NCBI GenBank assembly: GCA_949152475.1
Contig: OX424556.1
Coordinates: 53,092,451 to 53,156,450, forward strand
DNA from: Terebella lapidaria
Taxonomy: Eukaryota; Annelida; Polychaeta; Terebellida; Terebellidae
Length of the DNA stretch: 64,000 nucleotides
Direction: 5' to 3'
In this document: in pieces, positions 43,892 through 55,255 of the stretch
Position numbering within the stretch: the stretch's first letter is position 1
How the letters are laid out: each line of letters starts with the position of its first letter
Made by a program: the position numbers and the translations under genes
Notes under the pieces: model-generated
Told to the model about the DNA's origin: nothing
Seen by the model: the letters and a program-made list of their open reading frames with translations, nothing else
The model's database searches: none

Positions 43892-46515
43892 TATGGAGCG
43901 TTTTTAGGGTCAATATTCATTGACATGCATTGTAGATTTTCTTGTTGTGATTGATTTTTTCAACCGCAAAATTAATTATTCCACATTGCTGTTTCTAAAC
44001 TTTCTGTGTCGAATTTACATATTCTTACTGCATAGTTGTAACTTCCATCTCCTTTCTGCTTACTTCCAAGTTCTCACTGGTACTTTCTCAATGCTTAATT
44101 CATCATGTCACATTCTAACACCTTTGTCCGTGCAAACTATCAAAAACAAATCGCATCTGGCATAATACATATGAAACTTAGCACATTTCATTTAGAATAA
44201 AGCACATCGCACGAAGAACAAAGCATAACGAATGAAGCATTTCATGTGCCAAAATTACTACTGCACTATTATGACGACAGACAGCGCTGCGGGTCGAGTG
44301 GCCACATTGTGAATGAGAAACTGAAGACTCCCGGATGAAGGAAAGACCTTGGTTTGATGGACCGCTGGTCCGGTGCAGTATTTTTAGCTTACTAACCCAT
44401 GGCCCGATAAGCTATTGGCGTGGTTTTTCGTCCGTCGTCCGTCTACACTCTCTGGTTTAGGGGCTTGAAAAGCTGAAAATAGCCCAATCCACTTTTTATG
44501 AGCAGACGTGTATTTTGGGGATTAATTTGGGGATAAGGGGCTCACACGAGAGAGGAAATTTAACATGGTGAAAGCCCTTTAACCTAAAAAATTGGTACGT
44601 TCGTCCGTCGTCCGTCCGGCAAATAACTTTTTGGGGCCTTGATGAAGATTTTTTCTGAAAATTTACTAAAACATTCCTTGGGTCAATACCCTGAGACGTT
44701 TTGTTTTCGTTTTTTTTTTATTATTATTCAATCGTTTTTGCCGATTTGGCGGCCATTTTTTTATGAAAAGTGGCTAATTTTGGACTTTGATGGCCTTTTT
44801 CTCGAAAACTGTCTGATCTGTTTGCGCTTCTTGTTTCAAGACATCTCCCTCATGTACATCAATGGCAAGTTTCATTGTCCTTGAATCGCCGGTCTGCGTG
44901 TGGCAGCCATTTTGATTTTTTGTCCCAAATCGAGCCACTATTCGTTCTGAGCCATTTCCAGCAAAAACTTTTTTTTTATTTGCCATTGAAAAATTTTTGG
45001 GACTTTTTTGGGAAAATTTTGGGGAAAATTTCACCCAATTTTTCTTTCATAATGGGAGCTTTGCGGGGGTAAACTCCTAGAACTTTTCAAGATACAGCGT
45101 AGTATTGGCACATTCAAATGGGAAATCATATATTTCAGTTTGAATGATGACCTTGAATTTGATTTTGAATGACTTTGAAAGGTCAAAACTACCTTACTTT
45201 GTCAAAAGAAACGATGATTTTTGTCTTTGGCTGCCATTTTCTCAAAAACTATTCAGACAATTCTCCTCAAAATCTCTATGTAGTACCTTTGTGATGTGTA
45301 TAAGTTTTGTTTGCTTTTAAATCGACGGTGTGTGAATAATGTCATTAACGAAAGAAACTTGATGTAACTTGATTTCGTATTATATTCCATACAGGAAATG
45401 TGTGTTTGGCAACATTTACCAGCATGTTTTGACAATAGGTTTGAAGATCAGAGTAACAATTTGTTTTTGGGAAAATCAATACACTGTGTAATTCTCATGA
45501 TCTGCCGGTAAGCTGCAGCACCCTTGGTGCTACGTTGTCTCTTTATTTGGCAAACAGGTAAATAAGATCTATATGTTAAATCCAATACAACTACCGTAGC
45601 GCAGTACTAGTGTATCTACTTTACTGTCACAAGTTGGAATCGTGCCAAATTAACGGTATGAAGAAATTATGATTGGAGAGATCACCATATTTAGCATTGA
45701 AAGAGATAGCCATCAGTTTCCTGAGAATTTTTTTTCACATCTCAATTATCACTGTCCATTCTCAAGTAATGACCATTTTGTGTATGTTAATTTTAGGCCT
45801 ATGTCATGATAATTGCACTTAATTCGCAACAGTGTATTATATTATAATGAGTGTTCATGACGTCACATCGAAAATTGATTTTAATGAGCATAGAAATCTT
45901 ATTAATAGGCTCATATTAATCATCTCTCACTAGACTCACTATTCGTTTATTTACAGAGCAGGGTGCGGGAATTCATTGGGGTCTGTGCTCAGCTGCATGA
46001 GTGTCGCACCTGTTGGTCGCGCCAATGATAAAGGAGGTCTTAGTTTCTCATACATCATGTGGCTACGTGCGGCCAGCGCCTCCTGTCGTCATAATGTTGC
46101 AGTAGTAATTTTGTCCACAACAATTACTACTGCATCATTATGACGACAGGCGGCGCTAACCGCCGAGTGCTTCATTCTTTGTGCGTTGTTCATCATGCGA
46201 TATGCTATATTCTAAATGCAATGCGCTAAGTTCCATATGCATTGTGCCAGATGCGATTTGTTTTTGATAGTTTGCATGGACAAAGGTGTTAGAATTTGAC
46301 ATGATGAATTAAGCATTGAGAAAGTACCAGTGAGAACTTGGAAGTAAGCAGCAAGGAGATGGAAGTTAGAACTATGCAGTAAGAATATGTAAATTCGACA
46401 CAGAAAGTTTAGAAACAGCAATGTGGAATAAAGAATTTCGCGGTTGAAACAATCATTCACAACAAGAAAATCTACAATGCATGTCAATGAATATTGACCC
46501 TAAAAACGCTCCATA
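43892..46515. mobile_element. Foldback DNA transposon with about 400-bp inverted repeats
   Basis: The ends read TATGGAGCGTTTTTAGGGTC and its reverse complement. The arms remain alignable for about 400 bp, including CATTGACATGCATTGTAGAT and TTTCTAAACTTTCTGTGTCG. It interrupts the 5' LTR of the element at 43779-48409. The duplicated target is TATAGC (43886-43891 and 46516-46521), or TATAGCTA if the outermost TA belongs to the target. The middle contains an A-family fragment (about 44390-45330) and a secondary hairpin at 46077-46160 around AATTACTACTGCA. No transposase gene is seen, so it is non-autonomous. Confidence 0.8.
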
Positions 46516-46523
46516 TATAGCTA

Positions 46524-46855
46524 GGTGTTTTCATTAAGTGACTCCAACCCCTGCTGTTCTGGATACTGATTAAGACGCCAAGTCCCTCCAGGGGACTGTA
46601 ATCACAGATAGGCTGTTGTTTATTCAGTGTACATGTACAGGGGAGGAGTCAGGATCTAATTATTGTGCTCTTGTCCATATATATGCCAGCGAGGCTTTCA
46701 ATAAAAGCAGTTTTGGATTTGATTTCAAACTATACACATCGTTGTTGTCTCTCTCCAAACACAGAACCCGGGCCGGCTGGCTTTAGCCAGTCCGGCCTGG
46801 ACAGAAATACAGACTTGTGAAATTTGTGAATATGGAGAAAATCGCAAATTTTACA
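46524..46855 (+). repeat. 5' LTR, right part after the insertion
   Basis: It continues the LTR from GGTGTTTTCATTAAG to TTTTACA and matches 48078-48409 almost base for base. It contains TATATATGCC and AATAAA, plausible promoter and polyadenylation signals of the LTR. The following TTGGCGTCGCG is at the primer-binding position. Confidence 0.8.
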
Positions 46856-47962
46856 TTGGCGTCGCGTTTGGCCAGGACTGAATATTTCGAATTGGATTCT
46901 TCTGGATTAAACGCAGGCAGATCAGAAGTTTCTCACGCCCAACAGAAATCCAGAGATGTACGTGTTCCTCTGGTTGGCGAGCGATGAATGATTACAGAAT
47001 GTGAACAAACAGAACACTGACAGGCGACATCGGCATTGGGTATCTCCAGCATCACAGCTTTTCTGCGACACTTCCAGGCATGACTGGATATGGCGGGGTG
47101 AATTAATATACCCGCGAAATTCTGCGTTGGCACAACTGATTTTGCGTGTCACCGCATCTACAGAAACTACAGGAACCGAGTTACAGATGAAGGCGCATCT
47201 GATGTCTACAGAGGGACATCACTGCGTTTATGGCGAAATCCGACCAACTAAACCGATACAGTACCGAGCGAGACGGCGCAACTGATTTTCAATGACGGGG
47301 GGACATCACTGCGCACACCGAATCAACATGGTTCGACCTACGACTACAAGAGAGCGCGGAGACGCTACAGCGCTCCGACAAAACTGTGTGGTTTTCGCAG
47401 GACGTAGATGTGGAGATGGACGCTGCCTGATGTCGTCTGCCAGTCCAGAAAGGTTGATAAAGACAACTTTTTTGATACAGTCCGATTGTACATCATCGCG
47501 ATTGAGATGTTACCCATCGACGTTAAGCACTGACGGACGCACGCAGGGATTGCCGGAGTCATTACTCACAACATGTGATGGATTTGTGCCGATAACTTGA
47601 CGGTGGCAGTGGTACAGGCCGAGATGTTACTGTATATTATATGCGTAACTTTTTATGTTCAATTATATTAATTTTGTTGAATGGTGACATCAGAAATTGA
47701 CCAATTTCTTTGTGAAAAATATACTGTTTATATTTTCGTCGATTCCACGAATTATTTCGTGTGGTTCCTGCCATTTTATCCAACTCCATTGCTGAAATGT
47801 AATGAGATTGATTGTCTCTTCACTGTCATTGAGTAATGCCACATACATGATATGGTCCTACATAGATATTGTGATAGTCCACATATAACTGAGTAAGGTG
47901 TATCTTATATCTTTTTAATGTTTGAGTAAAAATATAATTTTTACTTATTGAGAGAGGGCGTG
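46856..47962 (+). other. Internal region of the short LTR element
   Basis: It starts with a primer-binding-site-like TTGGCGTCGCGTTTGGCC and ends with the purine-rich GAGAGAGGGCG before the 3' LTR. The frames at 47001-47285 and 47292-47600 show no retroelement domains. I cannot assign a protein. Confidence 0.55.
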
Positions 47963-48409
47963 TGTAAGATCCACATTACAGTAATTAATTGAGTTCAAAA
48001 TGTTCGTTAATTATTATCAGAAAATGTAATCAGGATGGGCCATCTGCTCTTGCATGTCATGTACACACGTATAGCTAGGTGTTTTCATTAAGTGACTCCA
48101 ACCCCTGCTGTTCTGGATACTGATTAAGACGCCAAGTCCCTCCAGGGGACTGTAATCACAGATAGGCTGTTGTTTATTCAGTGTACATGTACAGGGGAGG
48201 AGTCAGGATCTAATTATTGTGCTCTTGTCCACATATATGCCAGCGAGGCTTTCAATAAAAGCAGTTTTGAATTTGATTTCAAACTATACACATCGTTGTT
48301 GTCTCTCTCCAAACACAGAACCCGGGCCGGCTGGCTTTAGTCAGTCCGGCCTGGACAGAAATACAGACTTGTGAAATCTGTGAATATGGAGAAAATCGCA
48401 AATTTTACA
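47963..48409 (+). repeat. 3' LTR of the short LTR element
   Basis: This is the uninterrupted 447-bp LTR, from TGTAAGATCCACATTACAG to TTTTACA. It gives the pre-insertion sequence CACACGTATAGCTAGGTG and so proves where the foldback element landed in the 5' LTR. Confidence 0.85.
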
Positions 48410-48413
48410 CATA

Positions 48414-48987
48414 TTCCCCGGACGTGTATATTCAATATATATATCATAGCAATATTGAACTTGACCTTAATCACAACTCAAATATACGAACTTGAGGTTC
48501 GGTCTACCTGAATATCATGTGTTTCGGCCATTGGAGAAAAAAACTCGTGTTATGGCCATAAATAATGTCATACGTGTCCAAAAAATATTTCACGGGTTTG
48601 ACACAACGCAGTGCTATTGTGCTGCCATCTGGCGAATGTTGTGGGCACTCGGGCGATAATAAGCTGACAAGATGGGAGCCGCAATCAAGTCGATAAAAAC
48701 ACCGATACAGTTGTATAGATACTTACTGCGAACAATCACATTACTGCCTCCGAACGCCCAGGAACACTACAAACATCACGTTAGACAGGTAGCATTTGTT
48801 ACAACAGTGCCATGTTTCCGTGCAATAATGTAAACAATAGGCCTACGGCTAGATTTTGACAGTACACTGCGTGGAAACATGGATCTATATCTATACTCGT
48901 AACCTGATAACAACGCCTGCAGCCAGTGTCAAAGTCCAGTAAACAGTGGTAAATCGGGTAGGCCTACCGTAAAACTTCTAATAAAAC
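48414..48987. other. Non-coding spacer
   Basis: There is no gene. The last 30 bases before the Transib-like element (GTAAAACTTCTAATAAA) are shared in reverse with about 59048-59075, so the target was itself repetitive. Confidence 0.4.
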
Positions 48988-48992
48988 ACAGG

Positions 48993-51377
48993 CACTGTAG
49001 GAACCCCCCGGTCGAAACGATTACCGTAACGCGCGTTACGGTAATCAAAAACATGGCGGAAGGCCAGTCGCTTCGGTTCGTCCATGTCCATTCCCAAAGA
49101 AATCACGACTTGTTTTATGCACTTGCAGCATTCATATTGGAGTTTGGACATTGTTTAATATTCAGCGAGTTGGACGATTGTCTCCACTTACGGCATGCAC
49201 GTTTATTTTGTCTGCGAAAAAATATCTCTGGATTACCGTAACGTCATCAGGTTTGGCAGCTGTGATTACCGTAACGTTTAGGGCTGATTACGGTAACGTG
49301 AGATGTCAAAATACATTCTTCAAGTGATGTAAGTATACAAGTAGTGTGTGCTGCCTCCTCCATTGTATATGACTCATAATTCAGAAACTAATATATAAAA
49401 TCATATTTTATGTGAATGTGCATAGCCAAGGAAAATACCTACAGGTCAAAGGACGCACAGACATTTGGTCATTCTCAAATGTAACGGCACATGTATATGT
49501 TATCTATTTTACAGCAAACATGTCCGGGATGAATTCAATATTTTCAAGCCTACAAAAATACAACATACAACAAATACATGTAGACATGAAATACTAGTAG
49601 TGATAGGTGGACGAGAAATGGCGATCTGGCGAAGACGTGACGTGAGTACTTTCCTCATCGGTAAAACAAGTAGTAATCAATAGTCATTAATAATATGAAT
49701 ATGATGGCAATACAAAATAACAGCGTGACCTCCTACTCGAGGTCCATTTTGAAAAGGGGGTTTCATAAATGCTGCCACAACTGTACTCATAGAACGCTTG
49801 GAAATAGAGCTTAGATATTGGCACTTTCAAGTCGTATATTACGATTTGGATGATGACCTTGAAGTTGACCTTCGATGACCTTGAAAGGTCAAAACAGCCA
49901 TTTTTTTGTCGAAAAATGCCCAATTCTGATTAAATTAGACATCTGTATTTCAGAATATGCCAGTTGGTGTAATTGAAGTTGTATATAAAGCTGGACCACC
50001 ATAAATTGATCATATCAAGGCCGGATATGTAGGCCCGAAAGGCTCAAAACAGTCTGATATGCACAAATTGGCCTAAGAGGTCAAAACGTTTGTGCATGAC
50101 CTTGTGCATAAAGCCATCTTTCAGTGACCTGGAACGTGAACTCAGATGACATTGATGGCTAAATCACAAGGTCACATAAATTATGAGTGACTTGACCTGA
50201 AATGTGTAATTTGGCCTATGCAGACAAAATACTTTTAGATGGAGCTTATAGATGTTTGTGTTATGAACATATATCGAAAATCATGTATGTCACTTCTAAG
50301 GATGACCTTAAACTTGACGTGAGATGACCTTGAGTAGTAAATCTCAAGACCATGTCTGTTTTGAAATTTGTAAATTGGTATTTCCAGACAAAGTAATTAT
50401 CATGATAGATCATAGGTTCATACATTGATCATACATGTATGTGATATTTTTGATGACATTATGAAATCTCGGTCATTCAATACATGTATTATTTCTCCTG
50501 CAATTTAAAAACTGGAATTGTCCGGTAACCTGCCTTAGTCCTGGGATCATTTCTAGAATATATGTAAATTATATTCAAGGTTGAGGTAAGTTGTTTTTAT
50601 CATTTACCCAATATACCTGAATACCCAAAATGTGGAATATAACATGGTTATGTTTTATTTAAATGATCGTCACAGCAAAATAACTAGGAAATACAAGAAC
50701 ACGCAAACACGGAAATGCGGGTCGTATTATCAATATTATCAAGGTCGTCGATACGTAATTTTGATATGTTAGTTAATGAAACCTTATTTTCAACACACAT
50801 TCCTTGAATGTACTGAAAATAAATGGTATATTGTCCATAATTAAGAGAGAAGGGTGGGGGTACGTATTTAATTTCTGGTACTCCAGACGATAATACAGCT
50901 TCAAACGGCTGCTGTTAGTAGTACATCTGCATTGCGTATCTAAATTGATGATGTGGATACTTGTATTTGGATTAATTGATAAGTGATGTGAATACATGTA
51001 TTTGTGATTTTCCTGCTAATTTGAGACGGTATATGCGAGAAATCCCGGTGATTTCAGGACAGTATGACAACACGTTACGGTAATCTGCCTCACTGTGCCG
51101 TCCAACGTTACGGTAATCAAGCCTAGAAGTTACGGTAATCTTTCCCAAATTTTAAAATCCCTCCGTACTCGCATAAAACTCTCCAACACGTTTCATAAAG
51201 AGTTCCGATGAATTTACCACAACGTCTGATATATATGTATCACTGTGACTCCAATAATATACCCGAGATACCTCGCAAATAACGCAGTTTATGTTCGAAC
51301 CGGCTCACCTTCCGCCATGTTTTTGATTACCGTAACGCGCGTTACGGTAATCGCTTCGATCGGGGGTTCCTACAGTG
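48993..51377. mobile_element. CAC-ended DNA transposon with 5-bp target duplication (Transib/RAG-like?)
   Basis: The terminal inverted repeats begin CACTGTAGGAACCCCC and continue through a 28-bp perfect palindrome to AAAAACATGGCGGAAGG, about 75 bp in all. The flanks are ACAGG at 48988-48992 and 51378-51382. Inside each end, GATTACCGTAACG recurs: at 49231 and 49264 (plus a variant at 49285) on the left, and inverted at 51073, 51106 and 51128 on the right. No transposase is visible; the interior includes an A-family fragment at 49735-50545. A CAC terminus with a 5-bp, GC-leaning duplication is the signature of Transib and RAG-type transposases. The class is inference. Confidence 0.75.
49019..49046. 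repeat. 28-bp perfect palindrome in the left terminal repeat
   Basis: GATTACCGTAACGC is followed directly by its reverse complement. Because it is self-complementary, it is identical in the right arm at 51325-51352. It is the strongest candidate for a dimeric protein-binding site in this element. Confidence 0.85.
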
Positions 51378-51529
51378 ACAGGGGCGTTTATCGATTTCAC
51401 TTGCCTTCCAGACCCTGTGTCTATTAGAGGCACCTGTCTTACACACTTGCACCTAGGCTACATCTTGTCATAACCTGATAACTTGAACGTCAGCAGGTAC
51501 CATCTCACCCCCTGCGGTTTATGTAAGTA

Positions 51530-51610
51530 AAGTAAGACCATTCAAACATTGACTTGAATGGCCAATTTAATTCTTATATAATAATCAAATTGGCCATTCA
51601 ACTCAATGGT
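51530..51610. repeat. Tiny hairpin element
   Basis: AAAGTAAGACCATT and GAATGGCCAATTT on the left pair with AAATTGGCCATTC and AATGGTCTTACTTT on the right around an AT-rich centre. The whole is about 80 bp, the size and form of a minimal MITE or an excision relic. No coding capacity. Confidence 0.65.
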
Positions 51611-51645
51611 CTTACTTTGGTGGTCCATAGCACCCTTCTAAATAA

Positions 51646-52572
51646 AATAAATAGGTTACCGGACAACTTTGGTTTTGGGCATGGCAGGTAACATATGAGC
51701 TTGAGATTTACCAATCAGTCATCTGTGTGAACTTCAATGTCACCATTATACATGGTACAGGCGGCATTTGATTTCTATATCATGTGTATGTTTATAATAC
51801 AAAGATATCTCTAGGTGCAAGCTTTTGGGCCGCTGATGCCAATTTACACATTCCAAGTCAGACATTTGGCACTCAAGGTCAAACGAGGTGAAGTTCATGG
51901 TTATCATTAGTTGTGCCATATGTCTTCCTTTATGTTTAAAATGCAAACATGAGCTCTGTCCACAGGCATTTCATCTTTGGAGGCAAATCTTGGCTGTTTC
52001 GACCTCTAAGGTCATCGAAGGTCAAATTCAAGGTCACCACACAAATCGCCAAATATGACTTCCCATCAGGAAGTGCTAATATATAAGCTCTATCTTCAGA
52101 CGTTCTATGAGCACAGTGGTGGCAGCTCCCATTATAAAGGAACAAAATCCATTTTTTTTTCTCAAAGGGTGAAATTTTTTTTTGCTTAGAAATGACCCAA
52201 AATGGATAGCAATGCGATTTGGGAAAAAAAAAAAGAATCACCGGCCCTTCAAAAAATCGGAACGGCCGTCACACGCAGACCGACAATCCAAGGGCAACGA
52301 AATTTATATACATCATAAAGGTACATGAGGGGAATCTTTTGAGATGAAATTCGCAAAACTGATCAGACAATTTTTGAGAAAATGGCCACCAAAGTCCAAA
52401 ATTTAAATATATGCAACAATAAAAAAACTAAAAAATAACCCCTCTTGAAGTATTTTTTAGGCATTTTGTGCGAAATTTCAGAAAAATTCGTGTGTAAACT
52501 TTAAAAATAAAAAATGTGGACGGACGGACGGACGACGGACGTAACGCCACGACAATAGGTTAACGACCTAAA
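51646..52572 (-). mobile_element. Repeat family A copy
   Basis: It starts with GGTTACCGGACAACTTTGG and runs through CACTCAAGGTCA, CATCGAAGGTCAAATTCAAG, the GGACGGACGGACGACGG microsatellite and AATAGGTTAACGACCTAAAAA at the right end. It is diverged and lacks the 134-bp array. Confidence 0.75.
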
Positions 52573-52843
52573 AATTCCAGCTAAATATATATACTAGTTT
52601 TATCAATTGACGTGTTGGACATCGCGTGATAAGCATGGCTATATGGGAACTTCGGAAGATACGTGGGATTTTCGCTATTCTGCCTTGGAAGAACCCGGGG
52701 TGAAAATACCTGAAATTGTGGGTGCTGACGGCCGTACAAAACGTCTTTGCTTCCCCAGCCCCTGAGAGGAACGATGAAGATATTGCCTTGAAACCGGGTC
52801 ATTATTTCCCAGAAGTGTATTGTTTTTTTTATACATCACCAAT

Positions 52844-53012
52844 CTAAACTACTACATGCTCCTTTTCAATCCTTTGGATCATTCTGGATAGAAATTCGCG
52901 TACTGAAAGCAAGGCACGATCGTCTGCCTGCATGACTCGAGCGCTCCTTTTGACGCCAAAGCCGCCGCGCATATGCGCGCGCAGCTGCGCAGAAGCTTCA
53001 CTTTTCTGTCCA
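52844..53012. repeat. Left inverted terminal repeat of the DIRS element
   Basis: These 169 bp, from CTAAACTACTACATG to CTTTTCTGTCCA, are complementary to 58612-58780 with few differences. They contain the palindromic GCGCATATGCGCGC and CAGCTGCGC segments. Confidence 0.9.
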
Positions 53013-53410
53013 CCGCCATTTTTGCTTGGCAGCTTTGGATTTTGGTTCCCTCTGAATTCGTAGAATTTAGTCTGCAAACTAGCTTTTTGCGATAAATTCT
53101 TACGGAATTTCACCTGCCATGTTCATAGACATCGTTTTGTGTCTATTTGGATAAGTATTGGTCGATAGCTTGTTACTTGCTAGATCGTCAGCGATTTGTA
53201 TAGCCAGTTCACCCTATTATCGTCCATCCGTCGTACTTGATAGTGTACTTGTTGTTTACATCTATCATTAGTTCTACGTTAATTTTCTTCTGTATATTTA
53301 TTGTCATATACTGTAGTTTATATATTCGTAGTCCTCTTAGGGTTCTTTTTCAGCGCAGTCTCAGGTTTGCTTATTTTGCCTGCCCTGTTACTGTGTGTGG
53401 TTAGTTCCCT

Positions 53411-55255
53411 TTGGTGATCATGACTTCACAATCCTCCCTTGGTACCGGTGCCATGGACGAACGTCCATGCCCGAAGTGTCTGGTCTATACCCTCCGAGGA
53501 GGGGAGAAACACAGTTTGTGTTTCGACTGTTTGGACCATGGCCCGGTATCTATGGAGGATTTGAGGTGTGATCTGTGCCGTTTCTGGCATCCTCTCCTTC
53601 GTGCAGGCGACTGCAAAGTATTCTGAAGCCTCGTTGGCTCGTCAGGATGCTTGGAGGTTTGCGGAAGCTATGGCTCCGCAAGTCCGCCAGTCGCCCATGG
53701 AGGTGGAGACTCCGCCTGTGACGGCTCAGATTGCGTCTGGTGTTAGCCAGCCCCTGGGGCTAACACAGGACATGGTCAACGCGGCTGTGCAGTTACCTCT
53801 TCCCCTGGGCCTTCCAAGAAGAGGAAGCGTGCTTCCTCTAAGCGCCGTGGTGCTGAGACCACATCGATTTTCGATGTGGCTCAGGCTTCGTCCGACCTCT
53901 CGGTGGGCGACGATCAGGCTTCGGGCTTCGATCGACGGAGCGTCTTGGATGGCTCTTTCTAGTCCTCAGTCTCGAGGTTCAAGGGGGAAGAGTTCCCTAT
54001 GTTTGGGGGTGAGGCTCGCGATCGTTCGTGCGATCGGGAGTCTTCACTTGGCGGTCGTGCTCCTGGTCCTTGATCTGGGCACGATCGGGCAGGTGGTGCT
54101 GAGGTCGTTCCTCAGGACCACTCAAGTCCTGTGTACGCTGATGTAAGTCGCCGGAGGCATTCCCTCGCCCATCCTTTGATGTACCCTTGGGGTCATCAAG
54201 GTCTTCGATCGGACCTGTGAGGTCCAACGATCGGGGGGGGGGGGGGGGGCGAGTGGAAGCTGATCAGGTGACGTCCTCCTCGGAGGATGAGACTTCCGAT
54301 CAGGCCGGGGGTTCTAACTTCCGGTGGGCTTTGGAGTCGGTGGCAAGGCGTATGGACTTGCCGATCGATGCTCCAGGGCCCTCACGGGGAACCGGTAGGT
54401 TCGCGTCGGCGCCAGTTCGTCGGCCGATCCGGCTCCCTGTGGCTCCCGCGTTGGTCAAGTCTTTCGACAAGATCAACAAGGGAGTTACGGCTAAGAAGGA
54501 TGTGGCTCGTGCGGAGTGGACATTCCCGACTAGCCGTGTTCGACCTGAGGTGATCGGCACCTATCGGACTATAGAGTCCGAAGGTGGACATCAGACTTCC
54601 GTCCCGGTCGAAGACCCTAACCTTCACCTGCTTTCCCGGAAACAGGGTACGGTCTGGTCAGCTTATGTGAAAAAGGCTCGCCTTTCTCACTGGCAGACGC
54701 TGTCTCATCAATTGATGGGGCAGCTCTCGTTGACAGATCACCTGACCACTTTGGTTCAGGAGTTTGTGGACGAGGCGGATCTGGAGGAGGGGAGTCGCGC
54801 CAACATTCATGCGGCACTCGGCGTCCTGGCCGGAGTGGTTCATGCTGCTGAGCGTGACAGTGCGCACCTAGGCGCACATTTGGATCTCACCATGCGTGAT
54901 GCCGATCTCCGTTTGCTTGACGTGTCCACTACGGACGTCGCTGAGCTACGTGGAAGGCCGCTTTTCTCGGGCTATACCTACGCCAACCTCTCTCGATCAG
55001 ATATTTCCGTCATGCGGGAACATCTCCGGGATGAGGCTATGGCCGAGGCTTTGCTTGGGAAGTCGGCGGGGTCTGGGACAGGCAAGAAGACCAAGGGTCA
55101 GAAGCCTGCCCAACCTCAGACACCACATGCACCTGATTCTGCGCAGCCGTCCTTTCGGGGGGCGCAGCCTCCCCTCTCCTCAGGGGGATGGCAAGCGTGG
55201 AGGCAAAGGGGGTGGACGCTTCAAGGGCAAAGGGAAATCTTCTGCTAAGAAGTGA
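53411..55255 (+). pseudogene. DIRS gag, disrupted
   Basis: The N terminus (53411-53626) has a zinc-binding-like Cys/His cluster (CPKCLVYTL, HSLCFDCLDHG, CDLCRFWHP). It then continues across frames. A frame change near 53600 leads to TPPVTAQIASGV, and return to the first frame near 53812 gives the basic SKKRKRASSKRR, probably a nuclear localisation signal. A TAG near 53960 and a TGA near 54073 interrupt the frame. A run of G at about 54232-54250 accompanies another frame change into the long segment 54187-55248, the capsid-like body (VWSAYVKKARLSHWQTLSHQ). The natural basic tail GKRGGKGGGRFKGKGKSSAKK-like lies in the first frame and ends at 55255. Gag packages element RNA; this copy cannot. 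Confidence 0.8.

Larger units (their letters stand above)
43779..48409 (+). mobile_element. Short non-autonomous LTR retrotransposon, split by a foldback element
   Basis: The element starts TGTAAGATCC and ends TTTTACA. It is flanked by CATA at 43775-43778 and 48410-48413, a 4-bp target duplication. The LTRs are 447 bp each; removing the insertion at 43894-46523 makes the 5' LTR exactly 447 bp as well. The internal region is only 1107 bp (46856-47962), with no gag, protease, RT or integrase. It is therefore a TRIM/LARD-like parasite needing another element's enzymes. The LTRs are very similar, so it moved fairly recently. Confidence 0.85.

Noticed and set aside
49053..49241. 62-codon open frame beginning inside the Transib-like terminal repeat
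   Set aside because: It starts within the repeat, is short and matches nothing. A captured exon would need transcript support.
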